DNA of 64,000 nucleotides from Vigna angularis (lineage: Eukaryota > Streptophyta > Magnoliopsida > Fabales > Fabaceae). Made by a program: the position numbers and the translations under genes. Position 1 is the stretch's first letter. The number at the start of each line of letters is the position of its first letter. The notes beneath the pieces are model-generated. The model saw only the letters and a program-made list of their open reading frames with translations. It ran no database searches and was not told where the DNA came from. The stretch is from NCBI RefSeq assembly GCF_016808095.1, contig NC_068972.1, forward strand, positions 4,043,001 to 4,107,000. The letters run 5' to 3'. Below are positions 42,301 through 54,300 of the stretch, piece by piece.

Positions 42301-45300
42301 AGGGGTTTTCAAGCCTTATACAGTTGCACTTACATCTACCATGAATCAGATAACCACCAACACTGTAGTGGTCACCATAGTAAAAAAAAATGAAGACACG
42401 GGGGTATACAGAAAATGGTACACGGTTCATTTTATGTTAAGGAGCTAGTCTCCCTATCTGCCATTTGGGTATCGAGGTAAGATTGAATGTTCAATATTAG
42501 TGTCTCTCTCCTAGTATACTCCAACACGTGTACACATACACAAAATGTCAAAATAAAACCTGGCAAAGAAAAAACCATCAACTAAAGAATGGCTGAGAGA
42601 AACTAGTCACATGCAAAGTTTAATTCCCCCATTCATTCTAATAAACAGACTTGTAATTAGTGTTGAGACAAGTAAAGAAATTTAGCATATTTGAAACGCA
42701 TAAAACAGAAGACAGAAACATATATTCCACCCATTTACCTACCTTTAAATTGAAGTCAGATATTGGAGAAGTACCAATGTCTTTTGATAAAGCTGATTTG
42801 AAGTCTTCAAACGTCCAGGTTGAGAATAAGGTGATCTGAGATACATGATAAATCATATCCATCAGAAAAGATTTGATAAGCAAATGAGAATAAGGTGATC
42901 TGAGATACATGATAAATCATATCCATCAGAAAAGATTTGATAAGCAAAAACCACTGAAGACTGATTCATCATACCTTTGCCAATTTCATTGCATCTTTTA
43001 TTCGACTTTTTTCTTCATGATACTGTAATATACAAAACAAAGGAAGATTTCCGTTTTATGAGAACCACTTGTTAGCAATTGTAATTTTTTTCAGGATCCA
43101 TGAAAGTAGAAGTCCACCAGCTCTATTTAGTCATGGCAGAACTCGTTTCAATATAACAATATATGTGTATTGTAATTGATAGGGAATGGAGAGTTTTTAT
43201 GTAAGGAAGAGAAAAGGGAATAAAGAGGGGGAGAGGCGTTAGGCAGTTATGACCGTATTGTTAGTTTGGGCAGGAAATAAAGCTCCTATATAAGAGCTGT
43301 TGTATCTGAGTGATACTTACCTTTTGAATTGTATACGTGCAGACAGGATTATTCCTATCCTGTGGAGAGAGAACTTGGCTCTCTTGGTGGTTGTGGCTGT
43401 GCAGTTATACAAAAATATACAGTTTATACTTTCTTTTCTGGTTGTTTAGTGTGAGTGAGTGCGCATTAGATAGGTTTCCAATCCAGAAACCTATCAGTAA
43501 TGGAGTCTCATTAGAACCCAATTTGATCTTTTATAGATGCGGGATATCTTTAACTCACCTAGGATAGTGTAAATCCTTATGGATGTACATGATTCCAACT
43601 AAAGATGTTCAGCCTCATGATTTAACGGGAGAGAATTTAAGAGATTCAACAAATAATAATACCTTTCTATGTTTTAAAAATAAATTAATGTATAATTGCA
43701 TGAGATTACAGATCCTAAAAGGAAAAATCATAAATTTTACCCATGAAATTAGTAGAAAAAGTTCAAAGCCAACCATAAAGAGAGATTAGCATGCTCACTT
43801 GTTTATCTAGCTCTTCAGCAACATCTTCATACAAGTCTTTGGGAGTTGAACCCGATGTGTTTGATGCCACTGCTATGTAGGCATGTAAATCTTTCACCTA
43901 CAAGACCACTCAAAAAATATCATCTCCATGGTCATTAATAAAAAAGTTTATCCTAGACAACAAATAAGAAAATGGAGAAAACTCAACAAGGTAATATTAC
44001 GTAAGCTACCACAATTTAAAATTTGCATTTTAAAGTATAACAAAAGGTACAAATAAATAAAACCACAAAATGTATAATTAACCTTTGTATAATAATCACG
44101 CCAGTGAGTTTTTGCTGTAAGAATGCCTGAGGCGATATGCTCTTCCATCAATTTGCGGAATTCATCACGGTTTTTACGTTCTGTCTTTCTCAATTCTTCC
44201 TATTACGTTTGAAAACAGATATTACATATTAAGCAATAAACAAAGGAAGTAGGGGGTAGAATTCTATAGAGCCCTACAGAGGATGAACATAATAGTACCT
44301 TTTGAATCTTCTTCTGCTCTTCCTCTTCCTTTTCTAAATCACGTAAATAATCCTGAAAGGAATAATATAAATTAGATAGACACAAATTTTCAATAGTAAA
44401 GATGTTCATATAGAATGACAACTTCAATTGTGAAAATAAATAAAAAAGGTACTACCTGGAATATCTCCAAGCGATCAATTTTTTCAAGACAAGAACATCT
44501 TTCATCAGCCTCTAGGCGATCTTGAACTTTTCTCCACTGTGTACTAGCCTGTGAAGCAAAAGGTTGGATGAGAGAATAACAACATAAAAATCTTACAATT
44601 TTTTAGGGCATAATAAACCAATTTACCTTTATAAAGTCACAAGATTCCAAAAACTTTTTGTATTCCATTATATTTCGCTTTCGTTCCTCCTGTACCCTTG
44701 ATCGTTCCTGAAAAAATGATTACATATTTATTTAAAGCACTTCAAAGGATTTTTACGATTTAATGCATTGATTACAGTGACAAAACTCCACTGATGGTTC
44801 CATACCCAGTAAGAACTGAAACTTTGATCTTTTCTTAACTTTTAATTCCTTTGTTGTTTGACTCATAACAGACTTAATTTTTCCATAATATAACTTAGCT
44901 ACCAACAATGTTGTCAAAATTGCCAAAATGCACAATCCTGTGAGTATGGGAGAACCAAGAATACAAGGCCGATGATAGTGCATAGCATAGATCCTGAAGG
45001 TATTTGTGGTTTTGGGCAGGCTTACCCAATTCAAGATACCCAACCCATGTTTTTGGGCTTTCCGGGTTGGGTTTACAATAACCCAATTTTAAAAATTAAA
45101 GAAAGGCGACCCATTTCCCCTAGGGTTACCAAGAGCAAATCAGTACCAAACAACGTCCTGTGTGACTCTGCTCTGCTCAACTGTGCTCATCACCACTGTC
45201 GACCATTATACCGCTCCTGTCACTGGCAATCGCAGAGTACCTATTGTGGTCACCATCATTGCAACACTTTATTTGTAGTCCCGGCCATCAAAACAGATGT

Positions 45301-48300
45301 GTTGCTGTTCCTGACAACAAGGCTCACATAACCATTGCCAATAACATCATTGACATCAACCTTGGCGGACAGTGACACCCAATGTTAGGGGTCCATCAGT
45401 CTTCTCTGCTGCTTAGGTGGAGGTTGCTAGCTATTCAGACTTTTTCTTTTCAGTGAAGCTTCTTCTCAGTAAAATATAAAAATTTAATAAGATATTTCTT
45501 CTCAGTGTTATGTCCTTTAAATTTTTTAATATTTCTTCTATTCTAGTTGCCATTTAAAGTTGGAGTGTTCAGTTACACTTATAATTTTAGTAAGCAATTG
45601 TGAATTTATCAATTATAATGAATTAGTATTTTTATGACTTATGGACCTATGTTGAGTTCTGTATGCATTGGATCTTAATATGTAATAAGGTTTATCATGA
45701 GTTATTTTTCTTGTCTATATTACTTTAAATCTATTCCCAGTTGAGTTATGTTCCTCGTGTTTGACAACACTAGCTACCACTGACTCAAATCAACTAATCC
45801 TTCAAAAAAAGTTTTGCACTTCACATTAGCAAAATTTTGATCATCCCAGAAACATGCAGAATAGATTTTAGTTAATAGTGAAAAACAAAATTTATCTGTG
45901 CAAATATAGGCACTAGAGACTAACAACACCATATATCATACAAGGACATAGCACACATGTCTAATCCAAAGTGTTTACCCAGAAGCAAGGTCGGCATACT
46001 TAACATTAACAAATATGAGCATATATAGTAAACATTCACTCAAAAGTAAATGCCCAAAGGTTCTATAAATGGTTGAAGGATGAGGTAGCAGAACCCACCT
46101 TGTTTACAAGTTCCTCCAAGAAGCTTTCAAACATATCCCTACGATCTCTGTCACGTTCAACAGCCTTGAAACGTTCATCGTTTTCAAATATAGACACAGC
46201 TTTGCTGAGTGATGTCCAAAAGAATTAATAGCAAAATTAATAATTATCATAAAGTATATCAACTGGATGCAATGTCTCAAAAAAAAAACAACTTAAATAT
46301 CATTAAAAAAACAAACCTCCATCTAGTGGATGAAGTCAAGTCCGTGGATTCCTGGAACATAATTTAATATATTAGAAAAAGAAAGGTGAAAAGGAAGCCA
46401 CACATAACACAGCTTTAAAGAATCACTGAAGCGCATAAACATACTTCTAACATTTTTTTAAAATCCTCCCGTGCTTTTTTTTGTTTCATTCGCTTTTCCT
46501 CAGCTTCATGTTTTTTCCTATGATTTAAGTACTGAAAAATGAAAAAGAGAAATAGTGTTATCAATTTACCAACATTTAATGTACATCCAGAACATATTAT
46601 AGAATCTCCCCAACCCGTGCATTTAAAAGAGATGTGAACATAAATCTTGTAGGGATGTATAAACATGGAGAACATAGTCTCAAGTAACCTATTCTCTCTT
46701 AATAACAATCATGCATAAATATATTCTTCTTATTCAGATTTGTTAAAATAGTATTTCGGTATAAAATTTTCCTTTCTAAGAAATACTGAGAATATGAGAA
46801 GTGTTAGTTAAATTGATCAAACGAAATAATGAGAATTGTGGGCTTAAAGATCATAATAGTTTATCCAGTACATGAAATTTGACCCCATCTCCACCTGTCT
46901 GTATAATTTCCTTGTGTTGAGGAGGACTTAAGCTTCTTTTATTTTCAAAAGTGCATAACAAGTCAAACATAATCTGCAAACATTTAAAAAAAAAATAGTT
47001 CCATAGATTGTATTTCTATAGCATACATCACATGTGATGCACACCTACAATACCACTTGACAGACATGTGAGCCTCTAAAGACAGTTGTTGATCATAGAC
47101 ACGACTACAGTTGTCAATAGTTAGATTGAGTGGCCAACCCCAAAAGTGCTATAGCATGTTCAGAGATGAAAAATGTATAAGAACAGATACAACATGAATA
47201 TTTTATAGGACACAAATGCTCACAAATAAAAATATGTTCATAATTAATGATTAAAAGTCACATCACAATATGCCAAACTCACATTCAAGGACCATAATGG
47301 CATTAAATGGTAAAAAAAGCTCGAAGGTCGCAAGAGTCACTACACAACCACGAAATGAGCATAGGGCCTATAGAACAAAAATCTAACAGGCTTGGGCATG
47401 AGTAGTGGCAAGGAAAGAGAGGGTGTCTGAGCAGTAAAGAATATGAACAGAAACCCATAGGAGGATATTAGCTGACAATGTGACTGAAGAGTAGGACATT
47501 TATGCAGTGGGTCATGAATTGGCTCAAAATAAAGGAAGGTTTTAAAAATTATTGTGTGAATGATGAGGGATGAAGAATTTCAAACCCTATGTAGTTTCTG
47601 GTGCCAAAAATGGAGGGGAAATGACGAAAATGATAGAAAAAATATCTAATAACTCAAATATGTAAGCGAGAATGGGTTTTAAACAGTTTTGGTATAGTGC
47701 AGCAACAGTCACAACCACAGGTGTGACAAACTACTAAAACACAATTATCTTAAAACTAATTTCCTTCTCTATTATTTACACATTTCAAATTGGGCTTGTT
47801 CAAATCCTTTACAAATAGAACAAAACAATTGATACTTGCCCCTTACAGAATAAAATATGCCAGCTAAAGCAACAGTAACATAATAGGAAAAAGAATAAGG
47901 GAATAAAGGAAATTCTTAGAAGCAATAAGAGTTCTCTCCAAATTATATAAGAATTACCTCATTGAAAGCTTGCTTCCTTTCACCGAGTGTTTTTAACGCA
48001 CCATACCTTTTATCATTAATTATTAAACGCATAGCCTAAAGCATAGAAATGTCCATGTCAAGCAAGCAAATCACATAACAGGAGACAGAAACATTTAAAA
48101 ATTTGAAAAATGTATACAGGTGTGTGGCACTAAAATATATTAATGAAATCACTCTACCCGATCCCAAGTCCAGTCAGATCCAACATTTGCAGAATCCAAG
48201 AGTGCTTTGAAAGCATCTTTGGCCTCCTAATAAGGTAATATGATGAATGATTAGTGCCCAGGAACATAATACTGATAAAAATATCTTGAATATTTCATTC

Positions 48301-51300
48301 TCATACCATCTTATTTGCAAAAACAAGGGTTTCTGGCTCAACTGCCTTTGTTTCTGCAGCCACGTGATTACTTCTCTCCCCTATTGAATCCGTTTTACCA
48401 TCCTGCAAAATTTGAGACAAATCAGTATGATAAGCACCAGATAATAAAAGCATCATCCAAGACATAACAAAACAACAATGAAAAATGTACTTCTTTCTCT
48501 TCTGCAGGAACTCCATCGGCAGAACCTAGAGCATCTTGATTTGAATCATTGTTAGTGTCGTTCCTACAATATTTATGGTACAATCAAATTACCATTCATC
48601 TACAGAAAAAATAAATAAATAAACACTGAACAGGAGATTAGTCAAAAAGACACTACGTTGGAGTTATAGCAGTGCTAACATCCGTATCAACAGCTTTATC
48701 ACCTCCCATACTGGTATCTGACAGTGTGACAGTATTTACAGGTGCCTCGAGTTCATCCACTTTTGTTCCAGTTATAGGGGTTGAAGAAGGAGACGTAGAT
48801 GGTCCAGAAGGCATCTCAGGTTGTACAGTACTTGTGGACGTAGTAACAACTGGAGCAACTGAAACAGGACTTGAAGGTTCCCCTTGACTGCTTACAGATA
48901 TATTATCTGCATTTAGTGTTGCTTCTGCCACAGAAGGTGCCGGAGAGGGTTGAGTATGAGAATTCAGTAATGCTTCAGAATGTGGTCCACTGGCAATTGC
49001 TTTTTCAACTTGCTCACGGGCCAACTTGGAGGAAATAATTTGCAGGAATAAAATTAGCTCAAAAATTAAAGGCAGAAAATAACAGGAAGAATATTTGAAA
49101 GAGCATTGTTTTCTATGGTGGAAACCTTCAGTTCCTCGGGAATTAACCACTTAGATTCCTTTGTGACCTTGTTGTAGAAATACCTACAGAATATTCATTA
49201 AATAAAATAACATAAATGAATATCAAATATAGAAGGGAGAAAGACATTAATGGAACTAACACCCACTTTCGTCCATCGGGACTAATATACTCCTTCCAGT
49301 TCGTTGATTCATCCACTCTCTAACAAAATAAAAGAAAGCAATTAGTGGGTCATTTCTCATAAAGATATTTATTTCTTTTCAAAAGAAAGATTAGTATCTT
49401 CATTTTGTAATAGAAATTAGAAATTCAGGTCTCAGAAAGCAAGAAAAAAAGAATATCAAATCCAGAAAACAAATGGGCAAGGTAAAGGATAAAGACTAAC
49501 TAACCAACTGACAACAAGCACTATGACAACAAGCCTATTCAACTCCTTATATTTTTCTAATTTCTAAGCAGCTAAAAGTGAAGTTATGTTTTATGGAATT
49601 TGTAGTTTCTATTGGTCCAGTCCCATATTCTTGTGTTATGGACTTCAGAAAATAAAAAAAGGATTTAGTATTTCCAAAACTGATCAAAACTGAATATACA
49701 TAAATTTCAGAAGCCATACATTGCTTAGATAGTATCCTATAATAATGTACCTCTGAGAAATGTCTATTTAGAAGAAAATTCTAAATATTTAGTAGTAATG
49801 CTGATTGGAAATCAGCTTCCACATTGTTTATTCTTAATTCTCTTGTTTTCACCATATTCACATAAAATTCAGTGAAACAAATCATTCACTGGCAACTTAG
49901 TCAAGTCTGTCTTGCTAATTACAGTCCTCCCGACAGAGCATATTTTGTATAGATAGGACTATCTGAACCTTCGCTATGCAACTGCAACTCACATTATACC
50001 AAAAGTCCATTAAAAAAATGCACCTGTAAATTTCTTTTACAAATATCATTCACAGTAATCTTTCGAAGATCCTAGAATCAGACACTTTTTTACATGTTTC
50101 CTACTAGCATAATATTAATAGAAAAATCCAAGTGAACCAAACCATTTCACCAGCAATGTTGTCAATGTCCATCTTGATAATCACAATCCTCCCAACAGAG
50201 CATATTGTGTATAGACAGGAGTACTAAAGGAGTCATAGGGAGTGCACATGATGATCTGAATCTTCATTATGTAACTACACCTTACATTCATACCAAAAGT
50301 CCATAAATAAATGCACCTGTAAATTTCTTTTACAAATATTATTTACAGTAATCTTTCTAAGATCCTAAAATCATACACCAGCAAACAGTGCATAGAGGAA
50401 ACAGAAGGCAACCTAATAGATTGCTGCCATAGCACAAAACCAGAGCTCCAAAGTGTGAGCCATGGTAATACAACAAAAAAGGGAAAAAAAGATTAACACC
50501 CATGTTCTAACAATACACTTGTTCCACACAAATGAAGATTAGCAACATTCTTTTGGAATTTGGACAAAAAAATTGCCACAAAGACATTCACTTCATCTAT
50601 TTACAAATCATGATATTTGAAACTTATATTATGATGCAAGTACGAAAAGCTGTGATAACATTCAAGCAATATAGTAGATAGAGCAATCAGCAAAGACACA
50701 CAGCACGACCTACCTCTCAATAGAGTAGCACAGCATGCACCTGTAAGCACCTTAAAGCTATGGGAGTAACACACGTAGATTTTAATAAGGTAAAATTGAA
50801 ATATATGAAGTCCTAAAAGCATTAAAAAAATTGAATTGTCTGCAGTAATACTAAAAGACAAACACCATATGTTCAATATTAACAAAAAAGAAATTGTCTT
50901 TTATACTTGAAATTGTTAAGTTGTGACCTCCGAGTTTGAGTCTATTGACCTTATGAATTTTCAGTTCAAGTTTACTTAAATTAAATTTTAAAACATAATT
51001 TATATTTTAGGTAGAATCTTTTTTATCCATGCTATGATTGCATTATTTATACCCCCTCCTAATCTTAGGTAGGATCTTGATTTTGACAACCTTGATCCGA
51101 TTGACACTTTATCAAAAGGTTTAATTCATCATTTGGTCCCTACTTTTAGGAGTTTGGTTCAAAGTGATCCTACCTTTTAAAAAAGTTCAGTAAGGCCTCA
51201 TATTTCGTTAAAAAATGTTAAATATGGTCCTTTCCGCTCACGCCATTTAAAACATAACGATGCAAATTTCAACGTGGCCAAACCTGAGTGAGTTGTGCAA

Positions 51301-54300
51301 TTTGATGAATACGTGGCTGAAAGAATTAAATGCAGAGAGAGATAATTAAATGACTGTTTGAAAAATTAAATGCAGAGAGAGAGAAACGTAAATGGCTTTT
51401 AATGGTTGAAGAGAGAGATATTGATGTATTGATTAGAGAGAGAATATTTCTCTGGACACTACCCAACAATGCACCAGTTTTATACACCCACCTCCAAATT
51501 CCACCCTATATCACCCTATATACTATTCCACTCAATAATAACTTAAAAATGATATAATTTTCGAAACCCATAAAACTAGATATTTCACTGTTAGGACAAC
51601 ATCAATATAACTAAAAGAAAGAATCATTGCTTATTAACAACAAAACCGTGACCATTAGATAACCTCTGCACCTCTCTCATCAATCTTTATATCTTCAAAG
51701 AAAACTCCTTTAGCTTCCCTAGACCTATTTTATAGACCCAAAATTTAAAATCTGCACAACGAAAACCTTAGCCTGTAACCCTTCACCATTCTTATAATCC
51801 ACCCATGCAACCCCAGAATATCATTTGCGTACTTTACCTATCCACAAGGGACATAGCAGCACATGCACAACAACAATTTCATGCACTTGGTATTAACCAT
51901 ATTATGATTTCCCTCCCAAGGTAGGTACCACGAAAACCATTAAATGCCAATATCAAGAACCCTTTCTAACTCTCTGGATTCCAACTTCTACAGGAAGAAA
52001 ATATAATATTTCTCTTCATCTTACCATGGCCCCCACATGCATTGAAACTCTTCACTTCCAAAAAAAAACATGCACTCATACCATTATGTGATGACAGTAC
52101 ATTACTCAACATTTATACCGCTTCCATACATTTAATACCCATCAAACATTCCATGCAATTACAAAATAATAATTTATTATACCCATAAACCCATGTTGGT
52201 ACCTCTATTGAGAACACAACCCATCACCAATGCACTCTATTGTCATATTTCACTCATACAACACGTTAACACTTCCTACTCTTATTTACATTCTTAACCT
52301 AGCCAACCCACGGCTATCCTCCAAAGATTCACGATATGCACTTATCCCTTACTACAAAACCACATGCATTGTAATCCTTCAACCCGTGCATTCATATTCT
52401 GGGAATAACATCCCAAACCATTTTTTTTCCTTAGCAACCCACAATCTTCCAATTGGGTATACTATCTATCCACACCATTTCTCAAGATTAACAAGTTTCA
52501 AAGAAAACACATCATGCTCAATCAATACATCAAAAAGTTAACTCCCCTTACCTGGGTTTTCCAGTGAATTCTTTAAAGGCCCCTTGGTTCCTAGAAAATC
52601 CCATAACTGCACCAAGGGCCCCTACACAACTCCTTGGTACTCACAGTCTTCTTGCGCACTCTCTCGAGTTGTTCTGAAATGTAGCTTAGGGTTGCTTCTT
52701 ATTTCGCACACAAGCCGCCGGAGGCCGAGAGTTCTTCCTCCCCCATTGCCGCCGTCGTTGAGGATACCCAGCTAATAGCTCCCCCGCACCCCCAGGTCTC
52801 GCCGGATTCCCTCCAGTACCCACCGGGATACGTCGGTGCGATTCCCCACCGGTCTCAGTCCGACAGTGGTGGCGACGGCGTGATGAATGCGTAGAGTTAT
52901 TTGACGAATATTCTCATTTCGAAGGTCTATGACGTAGCAATTGAGTCCTCTCTACAATTGGTGCCAAAGCTTTCTGGGAAACTCGGGGTTAAGGTTTGGC
53001 TCAAGAAAGAGGATTTGCAACCCGTTTTCTCATTTAAGATTCGTGGAGCTTATTATATGATGGCAAAGCTTCCCAGGGAGTTGTTGGAAAAGGGAGTTAT
53101 CTGCTCTACGGTGATTGTTATGTGAAGAGGGTTAATCCAAAGGTGAGGATTATTGGGGTGGAGCCCTCTTATGCAAATGCAATGGCGTTGTCATTCCATC
53201 ATCATCAGAGATTGATTTTGGACCAGGTTGGAGGATTTGCAGATGGTGTGGCTGTTGGGATTTGCACCTAACTTACGTCATTTTAATTTTTTTAAAATAT
53301 TTACACAGTGCAACCTCTTCAAACGTGCCACGTATTCATCAAACTGCACAGTTCACTCAGGTTTGGCCACGGTGGCATTTGCACCGTTACGTTTTTAACG
53401 GCGTGAGCGAAAAGGACCGGATTGAACATTTTTTAACGAAATATGGGGTCTTACTGAACTTTTTTAAAAGGTAGGATCACTTTGAACCAAACCCCTAAAA
53501 GTAGGGACCAAATGATGTATTAAACCTTATCAAAAATAGAAAAGCGTACAATATGAAGTCAAGCCAATATTAAGATTCTCCTTATTTAATGTAACAATAT
53601 AATATATGTATTGTCCACCATTGAATATGAAGCACACATTAAAGAAAATAATCATAATCAGAAGAAATCCCTTTAAAAGTAAAAAAAATAAACACACATA
53701 CAAGAAGGGAAAGAAACGGCACTTTCTTCTCCAAAGTAAGGCCAAACAAATAACATAATATCTCAAAGAAACAAACATAAGAAATCATGAGTACGAAGTC
53801 AACAAACATTACTAAATGCCCTACCCATAAAGAACTAATCCCTGATGATTGCTTTAAGGTCGAATAGTAAAAATAAACATAGGACAAGATCAAGAGTCTT
53901 TAGTCATTCTTGCTGATTTATAGAACGGAATTTCTATTCTAGACTAAAAATTGGAAAAGAAATTTCTTCTAGAGCATCACCCAAGGAAAACAAAACAAGT
54001 TGATATCAGACAGCCCAACCGGCATTTATCACAACACTGACCTTACAACAAGACGTAAAAGTCAAGATTGATGGTTGCCTGCCTGAGAGAAAATCAGTTT
54101 AGTAATGAATGAGCTAATGGCAGATTATTTTCACCGGACTTGGACAAATAGAAAGCACATAACAATTCTTGAATAATTTGACTCAGCTGATACAGTAAAT
54201 TGACCATGAGAGATATATACACTGCAACCTTGGCAGAACCAAATAAATAAAAGATCCAAGGGTACAAATAACAAGTTGTTTAACAAAATGGTAACAAAAT

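Noticed and set aside
48672..48887. 71-codon + frame, and similar + frames at 56305-56499 and 36705-36947
   Set aside because: These are antisense shadows of PRP40A exons.
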